Made by a program: the position numbers and the translations under genes
Part shown: piece after piece, positions 1 through 6,170 of the stretch
How positions within the stretch are numbered: the stretch's first letter is position 1
How the letters are laid out: every line of letters starts with the position of its first letter
Assembly: GCA_902803345.1 (NCBI GenBank)
Contig: CADCPV010000155.1
Location: 1-9,940, forward strand
Length of the DNA: 9,940 nucleotides
Direction of reading: 5' to 3'
Source: an uncultured Eubacteriales bacterium
GTDB taxonomy: Bacteria; Bacillota_A; Clostridia; Lachnospirales; Lachnospiraceae
Notes under the pieces: generated by a model
Told to the model about the DNA's origin: nothing
Seen by the model: the letters and a program-made list of their open reading frames with translations, nothing else
Database searches by the model: none

Positions 1-968
1 CAGTGCGTGATCTGCTCATGTTCCGCCACCGCAATTGCCGCAAGGGCATTCCAGACATTGTAATCGCCCGGCAGATTGATCCAGAAGCTGTCCGTGAGCT
101 TTCCGCCCACATGGAATGCGATGCCCGGGATATCCTGTTCCTCGTCAAAAGTTTTTTCAATCTGCTCCGCATGGAAATCAAACGACGGATCCCCGCCGAA
201 ACGCTCCACCGGAACCGTCACATACTGCATCACCCGTTCATAATACGGGTCATCTCCGTGGATCAGCGCGTGCTTCGAATGGTTCAGCACCTGCGCCTTG
301 CAGTACATATAGTCTTCAAAACTCTCATGCTCATTCGGGCCGATATGGTCGCCCTCCTGAATATTCATCAGAATTCCGTAGTCAAATGTGAAGCCGTCCA
401 CCCGGTGCTGCTTCATGCCCTGGGAACTGACCTCGATAACCGCCGCATCACAGCCGGCGTTCACCATCTGCCGAAGGTACATCTGCACTTCATTGGACTC
501 GGGTGTCGTGTTCGACAGTTCGAAAACTTTACCGTCTATGATCGCGCCGTTCGTCCCGATCGTCCCGACCTTGTGCCCGCCGACCTCCAAAATCTTGGCA
601 AGCATATGTGTCGTGGTGGTTTTTCCCTTGGAGCCGGTGATTCCGACCATCAGAAGCTGGTCTGCCGGATGCCGGTACCAGGCCGCATAAATAAACGCGC
701 CCGCCACTCTCGTATTCTCTACCCGGACGACTGTCGTTCCTTCCGGAATCACGGTTTCCTTGTCCGTGACAAAGGCCGCAACGCCGTCCGCTGCGAGCTT
801 CTGCATCACTTCTTCACTGTGTGTATCAAAGCGTGCGCCTGTCGTACAGATAAAAAGGTCTCCCGGCACCGCACGCCGGTTGTCACGGCTGATGCCTGTA
901 ATCTGCACGTCATCGCTGCCGGACAGCACTATATACGGAATTCTTTCCAATAGTTCACTGATCTTCAT
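1..968 (-). CDS. murE: MurE-type UDP-N-acetylmuramyl-tripeptide synthetase, partial (N-terminal 322 residues)
   Basis: Cytoplasmic ATP-dependent Mur ligase that, in the MurE family, adds the third amino acid (usually meso-diaminopimelate in Clostridia) to UDP-MurNAc-L-Ala-D-Glu. The reading frame is open from the ATG at 968 to the window edge, so the C-terminal domain, including the residues that select the added amino acid, is missing. Visible: the N-terminal UDP-binding signature ISRDNRRAVPGDLF near residues 26-39; the P-loop GITGSKGKT at 109-117; the TTPES segment from 154; EVSSQG at 179-184; and K224 in YMYCK, at the place of the carbamylated lysine. The start is supported by AGGA seven bases upstream and a consensus promoter. 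Oddities are Q183 where MurE normally has SSHAL, and DHIGPNEH in place of the usual DHLDYHG. It could therefore be a MurE paralogue rather than the housekeeping copy. Family assignment is strong; exact substrate is uncertain. Confidence 0.85.
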   Translation of the reverse strand, partial: MKISELLERIPYIVLSGSDDVQITGISRDNRRAVPGDLFICTTGARFDTHSEEVMQKLAADGVAAFVTDKETVIPEGTTVVRVENTRVAGAFIYAAWYRHPADQLLMVGITGSKGKTTTTHMLAKILEVGGHKVGTIGTNGAIIDGKVFELSNTTPESNEVQMYLRQMVNAGCDAAVIEVSSQGMKQHRVDGFTFDYGILMNIQEGDHIGPNEHESFEDYMYCKAQVLNHSKHALIHGDDPYYERVMQYVTVPVERFGGDPSFDFHAEQIEKTFDEEQDIPGIAFHVGGKLTDSFWINLPGDYNVWNALAAIAVAEHEQITH

Positions 969-997
969 AATAATTCCTGATCTTTCCCGTCATATTG

Positions 998-1037
998 CTC
1001 GGGGAGCTTTGTGCCCGAACCCGCACAAAAGTCCGAG
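998..1037 (-). other. Imperfect hairpin in the murE leader
   Basis: An inner perfect 7-bp inverted repeat (TTTGTGC at 1008-1014, GCACAAA at 1023-1029, 8-nt loop) is flanked by an outer 5-bp pair (CTCGG at 998-1002, CCGAG at 1033-1037). It falls in the 5' untranslated leader of the minus-strand murE transcript, whose start is predicted near 1034, so the outermost bases may lie at or just before +1. There is no U-tract, so it is not a standard terminator. A role in mRNA stability or in binding a regulator is only inferred. Confidence 0.4.
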
Positions 1038-1040
1038 AAT

Positions 1041-1069
1041 ATTATACTCGCTCAAATTGCTTCTGTCAA
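1041..1069 (-). promoter_or_regulatory. Sigma-A promoter for murE
   Basis: Read on the minus strand, a perfect -35 box TTGACA (1069-1064), a 17-bp spacer and a perfect -10 box TATAAT (1046-1041) precede the murE start by about 70 bases. This full consensus match predicts strong constitutive transcription, starting near 1034. Confidence 0.85.
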
Positions 1070-1118
1070 TTCATAAGTAATCCCGATCGGAGAAATCCGG
1101 AATCCGCCGGGAGCAAGG

Positions 1119-1150
1119 AAAAAGCCCTGCAGCACAACGGACTGCAGGGC
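1119..1150 (-). terminator. Intrinsic terminator after the alcohol dehydrogenase gene
   Basis: On the minus strand, a perfect 9-bp GC-rich stem (GCCCTGCAG and CTGCAGGGC, 9-nt loop) is followed at once by TTTTT. It starts 43 bases after the dehydrogenase stop codon and separates that gene from the murE promoter just beyond it. Confidence 0.85.
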
Positions 1151-1192
1151 AGAAAAGGTATTGTTCGGATAAATATGAAGACCGGCTGTACC

Positions 1193-2368
1193 TTAGACCA
1201 TCATCTGGTAGATCTTTGTGCAGTCTTCCGCCGTAAGCGTCACAAAGCCGCTGATCGATCCCTCGCGGCCGTCGCCGTAGCAGAGCACCTCCACAAGCTT
1301 CGGGATGTCCTCTTCCTTCGCGCCGAGTTCTTCGAAGTTTTTGGGCATTCCGATCGAAATCAGGTAATTCCGAAGTGCTTCGATACCGGCTTTTGCGGTC
1401 ACTTCCGGATGATCGAAATCCATCTGGCATCCCCACACACGGACGGCGACTTTCGCAAAACGCATGACGTCGTGATTCATGACATAGGTAAAGACGGCGG
1501 GCATCGTAACCGCAAGTCCGGCGCCGTGCGCACAGTCGTAAAGCGCGGACAGTTCATGCTCAATATTGTGGCTGTTCCAGTCCTGTGAACGGCCGACGCC
1601 GACTGCGTTGTTGTGCGCCATCATCCCGGCCCACATGATATTGGCACGCGCCTCATAGTTGTGCGGGTCCGCGATGACGCGCGGGCCTTCGTGCACCATC
1701 GTAAGAAGCAGGGCCTCAATCAGGCGGTCCGTCACTTCCACTTCTTTGGTATTGGTCAGATAACGCTCATACAGGTGTGCCATGATATCCGTAATTCCGG
1801 CCGCGCTCTGGTGCGGCGGAAGCGTTTCGGTCAGCGCCGGATTCAGGATGCTGAACTTCGGACGGATTGCGTCTCCCGAAGCGCCGCGCTTGAACATCCC
1901 CTCTTCCTTCGTAATGACGGAGTCCGGGCTGCCTTCGCTTCCGGCTGCTGCAATTGTCAGGATCGTTCCGACCGGAAGCGCTTTCTCAATGCGCTTTCCC
2001 TCATAGAAATCCCAGAAATCACCATCATAAACGGTGCCAGCGGCAATTGCCTTGCTGGAATCGATTGTGGAACCTCCGCCGACAGCCAGGACGAAATCGA
2101 CGCCTTCCCTGCGGCACAGTTCAATGCCCTGATAGACAAGGCCGCTTCTCGGATTCGGCTGGACGCCGCCGAGCTCGATATAGTCGACGCCTTCTTTTTC
2201 CAGAGAGGCTTTCACCCTTGAAAGAAGGCCGGAGCGGACAACGCTGCCGCCGCCGTAATGGATCAGAACCTTCGTGCCGCCGAAACGCTTCACATAGGCG
2301 CCGGCGTCATTTTCGGTATCCCTGCCGAATGCAAAATAAGTCGGTGAGTAAAAAGTAAAGTTATTCAT
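1193..2368 (-). CDS. Metal-dependent alcohol dehydrogenase, YqhD/BDH type (candidate lactaldehyde reductase)
   Basis: Cytoplasmic group III (iron-type) alcohol dehydrogenase of 391 residues, full family length. The N-terminal nucleotide-binding half has YGGGSV at 38-43, as in NADPH-using YqhD/BDH enzymes, and GGGSTIDSSK at 97-106. The C-terminal metal domain has D194 and H198 (TDIMAH), H267 (NSHNIEHE) and H281 (CAHG), the same four-ligand pattern and numbering as E. coli YqhD. The ATG at 2368 follows GGAGGA at a good distance, and the gene has its own promoter and terminator. It is divergent from an AraC-type regulator that heads a rhamnose operon, and rhamnose breakdown yields L-lactaldehyde. 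Reduction to 1,2-propanediol is therefore the likely job, in place of FucO. Family is certain; NADPH preference and substrate are inferred. Butanol or general aldehyde reduction is the alternative. Confidence 0.9.
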   Translation of the reverse strand: MNNFTFYSPTYFAFGRDTENDAGAYVKRFGGTKVLIHYGGGSVVRSGLLSRVKASLEKEGVDYIELGGVQPNPRSGLVYQGIELCRREGVDFVLAVGGGSTIDSSKAIAAGTVYDGDFWDFYEGKRIEKALPVGTILTIAAAGSEGSPDSVITKEEGMFKRGASGDAIRPKFSILNPALTETLPPHQSAAGITDIMAHLYERYLTNTKEVEVTDRLIEALLLTMVHEGPRVIADPHNYEARANIMWAGMMAHNNAVGVGRSQDWNSHNIEHELSALYDCAHGAGLAVTMPAVFTYVMNHDVMRFAKVAVRVWGCQMDFDHPEVTAKAGIEALRNYLISIGMPKNFEELGAKEEDIPKLVEVLCYGDGREGSISGFVTLTAEDCTKIYQMMV

Positions 2369-2393
2369 TCGTATTCCTCCGTTTCTTTGTGAT

Positions 2394-2423
2394 CACCGGC
2401 CTAAGGTTCACGAACTGCCGGTG
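2394..2423 (-). promoter_or_regulatory. Nested inverted repeat in the dehydrogenase leader
   Basis: Perfect 7-bp arms CACCGGC (2394-2400) and GCCGGTG (2417-2423) enclose a second dyad, GTTC-AC-GAAC (2407-2416). It lies just downstream of the predicted dehydrogenase transcription start (near 2431) and upstream of its ribosome binding site (2375-2380). It could be an operator placed after +1 or a 5' mRNA hairpin. There is no U-tract. Confidence 0.4.
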
Positions 2424-2437
2424 TCTTTGTTGATTTC

Positions 2438-2466
2438 ATCATACAGAACGATATCGGGTTTGTCAA
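2438..2466 (-). promoter_or_regulatory. Sigma-A promoter for the alcohol dehydrogenase
   Basis: On the minus strand, TTGACA (2466-2461), a 17-bp spacer and TATGAT (2443-2438) give a near-consensus promoter. Transcription would start near 2431, leaving a leader of about 60 bases. A core promoter this good suggests control by repression rather than a need for activation. Confidence 0.8.
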
Positions 2467-2504
2467 GAAAGATCTGAATCCCGGACGCATCAAAAAGAAG
2501 AAGA

Positions 2505-2533
2505 AATCTCCGAAAAACCGCAGGAATCTCCGA
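2505..2533 (+). promoter_or_regulatory. Tandem 9-bp direct repeat, candidate AraC-type binding site
   Basis: AATCTCCGA occurs at 2505-2513 and again at 2525-2533, a 20-bp repeat unit close to two turns of the helix. AraC-family proteins often bind two direct half-sites about 20-21 bp apart. The pair ends nine bases before the -35 box of the regulator gene and lies about 40 bases upstream of the dehydrogenase -35 box. A weaker copy with the same spacing occurs before rhaB (3570-3598). Confidence 0.45.
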
Positions 2534-2553
2534 CAGTTTCCGTTGCGAAACTG
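2534..2553. promoter_or_regulatory. Perfect inverted repeat over the regulator's -35 box, candidate operator
   Basis: CAGTTTC (2534-2540) and GAAACTG (2547-2553) form perfect 7-bp arms around a 6-bp centre. The -35 hexamer of the araC-type gene (2543-2548) lies inside, so a protein bound here would block RNA polymerase. This suggests autoregulation or a second regulator. Confidence 0.4.
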
Positions 2554-2571
2554 CCCTGGAAATGTTATGAT
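2543..2571 (+). promoter_or_regulatory. Sigma-A promoter for the AraC-family regulator
   Basis: TTGCGA (2543-2548), a 17-bp spacer and TATGAT (2566-2571) lie 32 bases upstream of the regulator start codon. The -35 box is inside a perfect inverted repeat. Confidence 0.7.
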
Positions 2572-2602
2572 GTTTTAAGAACAGCAGGGATCGGAGAAAG
2601 AT

Positions 2603-3553
2603 ATGAACGCCAAAATCCTGAGCAGGCTCTCGGAAATCACAGAAGAAGAAAAAAAGATCCTCGCGGGTCAGGAACGGATCGACCGCGGTCTCTATATGGA
2701 CGGAAGCCGCGATGTGATATCCGGTGCAAAGCTTCTGTCTCCCGGGAAAAATATCACAATCCGCCCGCATACCCGCTTCATCGCCTTTCCGGAGCATACG
2801 CACGACTATGTGGAAATGGTCTACATGTGCAGCGGGCAGACAGTGCACCGCGTAAACGGGAATGAAATCATCCTCCGCGCCGGGGATCTTCTGCTTCTTG
2901 GACAGCACGCAAGGCAGGAAATCGAAGCTGCAGGGGAACGGGATATTGCCGTCAACTTTATCGTACGCCCTTCTTTTTTCTCCGGAACCCTGCCCTATTT
3001 GGGAGAAGAAGAAACACCGCTCCGGCACTTCATTGTCGCCTGCCTGACCGGGGATAACGAGACCGGTTATCTCCTGTTCCGGGTCTCGGAAGTGCTCCCG
3101 GTGCAGAATCTGATTGAAAACCTGCTTTTCACGCTTTTGGAGGAAGTCCCGAACCGCCGCGGAATTCTGCAGCTTTCGATGGGGCTTCTCTTTGCCCAAC
3201 TCCTGAATCACACCGAAACGCTGGCGTTTCAGCCGCAGGAGCAGTCGGCTGTGCTGACGGTCCTTCGGTATGTGGAGGAAAATTACCAGAACGGAAGTCT
3301 TACGGAAGTTTCGGAACTTCTGCATTATGATCTTCCGTATCTTTCACGCCTGATCCGCCAGAAGACCGGACAGAATTATACGGAACTGGTTCAGGAAAAG
3401 CGGCTTTCCCAGGCAGCCTGGTTTCTCAAAAACTCCGACCGCAAAGTTGACGAGATCGCCCGTGCAGTCGGCTATGAAAATATCAGCTACTTTCACCGGA
3501 TCTTCGCTGCACGTTTCGGCTGCTCTCCCAAAAAATACCGGGACTGCAAATAA
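2603..3553 (+). CDS. AraC-family transcriptional regulator, probable rhamnose operon regulator
   Basis: Cytoplasmic DNA-binding protein of 316 residues with the two-part AraC design. The N-terminal part holds a cupin-like sensor: HTHDYVEMVYMCSG at 65-78, then RAGDLLLLGQHARQ at 92-105. The C-terminal part (about 215-316) carries two helix-turn-helix units: the first near 232-253 (LTEVSELLHYDLPYLSRLIRQKTG), the second near 281-305, ending in the family signature VGYENISYFHRIFAARFGCSPKKYR. GGAG (2593-2596) sits six bases before the ATG. It lies directly upstream of rhaBAD on the same strand and divergent from the dehydrogenase, so it probably senses L-rhamnose (or rhamnulose) and controls both, as RhaS/RhaR do in E. 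coli. Only the family can be read from sequence; the ligand and the sign of regulation are inferred from position. The usual rhaR/rhaS symbols are withheld because orthology is not shown. Confidence 0.9.
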   Translation: MNAKILSRLSEITEEEKKILAGQERIDRGLYMDGSRDVISGAKLLSPGKNITIRPHTRFIAFPEHTHDYVEMVYMCSGQTVHRVNGNEIILRAGDLLLLGQHARQEIEAAGERDIAVNFIVRPSFFSGTLPYLGEEETPLRHFIVACLTGDNETGYLLFRVSEVLPVQNLIENLLFTLLEEVPNRRGILQLSMGLLFAQLLNHTETLAFQPQEQSAVLTVLRYVEENYQNGSLTEVSELLHYDLPYLSRLIRQKTGQNYTELVQEKRLSQAAWFLKNSDRKVDEIARAVGYENISYFHRIFAARFGCSPKKYRDCK

Positions 3554-3569
3554 GGACACTTTTTCGGAT

Positions 3570-3598
3570 AAACGCCGACATACCAAAACACCCTCCGA
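3570..3598 (+). promoter_or_regulatory. Second tandem repeat pair before rhaB, same 20-bp spacing
   Basis: AAACGCCGA (3570-3578) and ACCCTCCGA (3590-3598) each match AATCTCCGA at seven of nine positions. They repeat at exactly 20 bp, as the pair at 2505-2533 does, and on the same strand. All four copies share C at position 4 and CCGA at the end. They lie where the -35 region of the rhaB promoter is expected, fitting an AraC-type operator, although the second copy sits between the -35 and -10 positions. Confidence 0.4.
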
Positions 3599-3609
3599 TC
3601 CTGTACAAT
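3581..3609 (+). promoter_or_regulatory. Probable regulated promoter for rhaBAD (weak -35)
   Basis: TACAAT (3604-3609) is a good -10 box. At 17-bp spacing the -35 position holds TACCAA (3581-3586), a poor match. A weak -35 box is expected for an activator-dependent promoter. The start would fall near 3616, giving a leader of about 20 bases before the rhaB start codon. No terminator is visible between the regulator stop and this point, so read-through from the regulator is also possible. Confidence 0.45.
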
Positions 3610-3630
3610 ACAAGCCAGGAAAGGAGGGTG
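3589..3630 (+). promoter_or_regulatory. Inverted repeat pairing with the rhaB ribosome binding site
   Basis: CACCCTCC (3589-3596) is the exact reverse complement of GGAGGGTG (3623-3630), which contains the rhaB Shine-Dalgarno sequence. The arms are 26 bases apart. In an RNA that includes both arms, the ribosome binding site could be hidden. An RNA starting near 3616 would lack the upstream arm. Confidence 0.4.
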
Positions 3631-3636
3631 ATTCTG

Positions 3637-4911
3637 TTGAATATCTATCTTGCAATTGACATCGGTGCGAGTTCCGGCCGGCACATCGCAGCCTGGAAAG
3701 AGGACGGAATTCTGAAAACCGAAGAAGTATACCGTTTCCCGAACGGAGTGGAACAGTCTGAAGGACATCTGACCTGGAATATCGACAGTCTTCTGTATCA
3801 TGTGAAAAACGGCATCGCCGAAGCAAAGAAGCGTTTCGGTGAAATCCGGAGCCTCTCGGTCGACACCTGGGGCGTCGATTATGTCCTCATGAATGGAGAT
3901 GAGGAAATCCGTCCGGCCTATGCCTACCGAGACAGCCGTACGGAGGAAGTGATCGAAAAGGTGCACGAAAAGATGCCTTTTTCCGAACTGTACCGGCGAA
4001 CCGGCATCCAGTTCCAGCCTTTCAATACAGTTTATCAGCTCTATGCGGACAAGCTTTCAGGAAGACTATCACAGGCGACAGATTTCCTGATGATGCCGGA
4101 GTATCTTCTCTGGAAGCTCTGCGGCGTGAAGTCCCACGAATACACCAATGCCACAACCGGCGGAATGATCTCCTCTGTGACCGGTGAATACGATCCCGCA
4201 ATCATTGAAGCGCTCGGGCTTCCCGAAAAACTGTTCCATCCGCTGGACCGCCCGGGGAAAGTGATCGGCGAATACGAAGGAATCCGCTGCATGCTCTGTG
4301 CCACCCATGACAGCGGTTCTGCCGTCGAAGGAATTCCGATGGAAGAGAACGCGCCGTTTATTTCATCCGGCACCTGGAGCATTCTCGGCGTCAAGACCGA
4401 AAAGCCGCTGACCGATGCAAGAAGCGAATCCCAGAACTGGTCCAATGAAGGCGGTGTCGGCTACAGCCGCTACCTGAAAAACATCATGGGCATGTGGCTC
4501 ATCAACCGTCTGCGGGATGAGCTCTGTCCCGGAAAGCCTTTCCCGGAGATTGTACAGGAAGCGGAGGAAAGCACGTATACGGGAACCGTGGACGCGAACG
4601 CACAGATATTCCTCGCCCCGAAAAGCATGAAGGAAGCCTTCCTTTCTGCACTTCCCGAAGTCCCTGAAACACCCGGCGATTATTTCCGCGCCGCTTACCA
4701 GAGCCTCGCATACTGCTACCGGGATGCCGTCCGGGAACTTGAGGAGAACACCGGCAAAACTTATGACTGCATCTATATCGTCGGCGGCGGCGCCAAAAAC
4801 GCCTTCCTGAACCGCCTGACCGAAGAAGCCTGCGGCAAGAAAGTAATCGCGCTGCCCATTGAGGCAACAGCGCTCGGAAACCTGAAAATACAGATGATGG
4901 AGGAAAACTGA
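3637..4911 (+). CDS. rhaB: Rhamnulokinase
   Basis: Cytoplasmic FGGY-family sugar kinase that uses ATP to phosphorylate L-rhamnulose at C1. The N-terminal phosphate loop AIDIGASSGR (about 6-15) is diagnostic for RhaB. Others are SVDTWGVDYV (74-83), YAYRDSRT (95-102), ATHDSGSAV (222-230, D225 the expected catalytic base), FISSGTWSILG (241-251) and the ATP-binding VGGGAKNAFLNRL (382-394). I chose the TTG at 3637, giving 424 residues, because AAGGAGG (3621-3627) lies nine bases upstream; the in-frame GTG at 3628 overlaps that site. The protein stops soon after ATALGN, where homologues such as E. coli RhaB (about 489 residues) continue for roughly 50 more, so the C-terminal end appears missing. 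The rhaA start follows two bases after the stop, with its ribosome binding site inside the rhaB end. Function is clear; activity of the short form is not proven. Confidence 0.9.
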   Translation: MNIYLAIDIGASSGRHIAAWKEDGILKTEEVYRFPNGVEQSEGHLTWNIDSLLYHVKNGIAEAKKRFGEIRSLSVDTWGVDYVLMNGDEEIRPAYAYRDSRTEEVIEKVHEKMPFSELYRRTGIQFQPFNTVYQLYADKLSGRLSQATDFLMMPEYLLWKLCGVKSHEYTNATTGGMISSVTGEYDPAIIEALGLPEKLFHPLDRPGKVIGEYEGIRCMLCATHDSGSAVEGIPMEENAPFISSGTWSILGVKTEKPLTDARSESQNWSNEGGVGYSRYLKNIMGMWLINRLRDELCPGKPFPEIVQEAEESTYTGTVDANAQIFLAPKSMKEAFLSALPEVPETPGDYFRAAYQSLAYCYRDAVRELEENTGKTYDCIYIVGGGAKNAFLNRLTEEACGKKVIALPIEATALGNLKIQMMEEN

Positions 4912-4913
4912 AA

Positions 4914-6170
4914 ATGAGTTATCTGGAAGCAAAAAAGAAATACGAAAAGTATGGCATCGATGTCGATGGCGCGCTGAAGAAGCTCGCGGGCGTTCCGGTC
5001 AGCCTGCACTGCTGGCAGGGAGACGATGTGCGCGGTTTTGATACCGACCCGAATAAGCCCCTGACCGGCGGCATCCAGACCACCGGCAACTATCCGGGAC
5101 GCGCCGGAACCCCAGAGGAACTGATGGCAGATCTTGACAAGGTGCTCTCCCTGATTCCCGGAAAACCGAAAATGAACCTGCACGCAAGCTATGCGATTTT
5201 CGATCAGGGCGAATGGGCGGATCGCGATAAACTCGAGCCGAAACATTTCAAAAAGTGGGTGGATTTCTGCAAAGAGCGCGGCCTCGGCTGTGACTTCAAC
5301 CCGACCTTTTTCTCCCATCCGAACTGTGATCCGCTGACACTCTCCTCTCCGAATGAAGAGACCCGGAAGTTCTGGATCGAGCACGGAAAAGCCTGCATCC
5401 GCATTTCCTCGTATCTTGCGGAAGAACTCGGCGAGCCCTGCGTCATGAACATCTGGACCGGCGACGGATTCAAAGACGTTCCCGGCGACCGCATGGGTCC
5501 CCGCGTCCGCTACCGCGAATCCATCGATGCGATCCTGTCTGAGTCCTATGATTTCACGAAAGTCAAGCCCTGCATCGAGTCGAAGGTTTTCGGCATCGGC
5601 GTCGAAGCCTATACCGCAGGATCAGCTGAATTTGCCTTAAGCTATGCCGCCTTCAACCGCGACAAGTGCATTCCGCTGATGGACAACGGCCACTATCATC
5701 CGACCGAAGTCGTCAGCGACAAGATTCCGGCGCTTTTAGCGTTCTTCCCGGAAATCGCGCTCCATGTGACACGCCCCATCCGCTGGGACAGCGACCACGT
5801 TGTGCTGTTTGATGACGAAACCCGTGAGATTGCCCGTGAAATCGTCCGCTGCGGCGGCCTTGACGGACGCGTCGACATCGCGCTTGACTACTTCGACGCA
5901 AGCATCAACCGCATTTCCGCCTGGGTTACCGGCTACCGGAACCTCCAGAAGGCACTTCTGTTCGCGCTGCTGCAGCCGAACGACACCCTTCAGGAGCTGC
6001 AGGATGCAGGCAATTTCACAAAGCTGATGGTTGTGCAGGAAGAACTGAAGACCCTGCCCTTCGGGGAAATCTGGGACGAGTACTGCCGGTTCTGCGGCAA
6101 GCCCCTCGACGGCGAATGGTTCGAAGAAATTGAAACATACGAGAAGAAAATTCTGGAGGAAAGAGCATGA
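4914..6170 (+). CDS. rhaA: L-rhamnose isomerase
   Basis: Cytoplasmic metal-dependent (Mn/Zn-type) isomerase that converts L-rhamnose to L-rhamnulose, the first step of the pathway. Its 418 residues match the family length (E. coli RhaA 419). Diagnostic segments are VSLHCWQGDDVRGFD (29-43), GGIQTTGNYPGRA (52-64) and the (beta/alpha)8-barrel metal-site motifs. Likely metal ligands are E231 (GIGVEAYT), D257 and H260 (LMDNGHYHPTE), H284, D292 and D294 (LHVTRPIRWDSDHVV), and D325 or D328 (LDYFDASINR). GGAGG at 4899-4903 precedes the ATG by ten bases. The stop codon overlaps the rhaD start as ATGA, which implies translational coupling. No missing residue is evident. Identity is near certain. Confidence 0.97.
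   Translation: MSYLEAKKKYEKYGIDVDGALKKLAGVPVSLHCWQGDDVRGFDTDPNKPLTGGIQTTGNYPGRAGTPEELMADLDKVLSLIPGKPKMNLHASYAIFDQGEWADRDKLEPKHFKKWVDFCKERGLGCDFNPTFFSHPNCDPLTLSSPNEETRKFWIEHGKACIRISSYLAEELGEPCVMNIWTGDGFKDVPGDRMGPRVRYRESIDAILSESYDFTKVKPCIESKVFGIGVEAYTAGSAEFALSYAAFNRDKCIPLMDNGHYHPTEVVSDKIPALLAFFPEIALHVTRPIRWDSDHVVLFDDETREIAREIVRCGGLDGRVDIALDYFDASINRISAWVTGYRNLQKALLFALLQPNDTLQELQDAGNFTKLMVVQEELKTLPFGEIWDEYCRFCGKPLDGEWFEEIETYEKKILEERA

Noticed and set aside
3..953. Long plus-strand open frame of 316 codons at the left end
   Set aside because: It is antisense to the MurE-type gene, whose minus-strand product has clear Mur ligase motifs; the plus-strand product has no recognisable domain.
1085..2599. 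GATCGGAGAAA occurs at 1085-1095 and 2589-2599, suggesting a shared operator
   Set aside because: In a 10-kb window many 11-base matches are expected by chance across both strands, and the second copy is simply the ribosome binding site region of the regulator.
2369..2602. Catabolite-responsive element (CcpA site) in the divergent control region
   Set aside because: I looked for TGNAANCGNWNNCA-type sequences here and before rhaB and found no convincing match.
2408..3325. 305-codon minus-strand open frame opposite the regulator
   Set aside because: It overlaps a complete AraC-family gene with intact helix-turn-helix motifs and runs through its promoter. It is a shadow frame with no family features.
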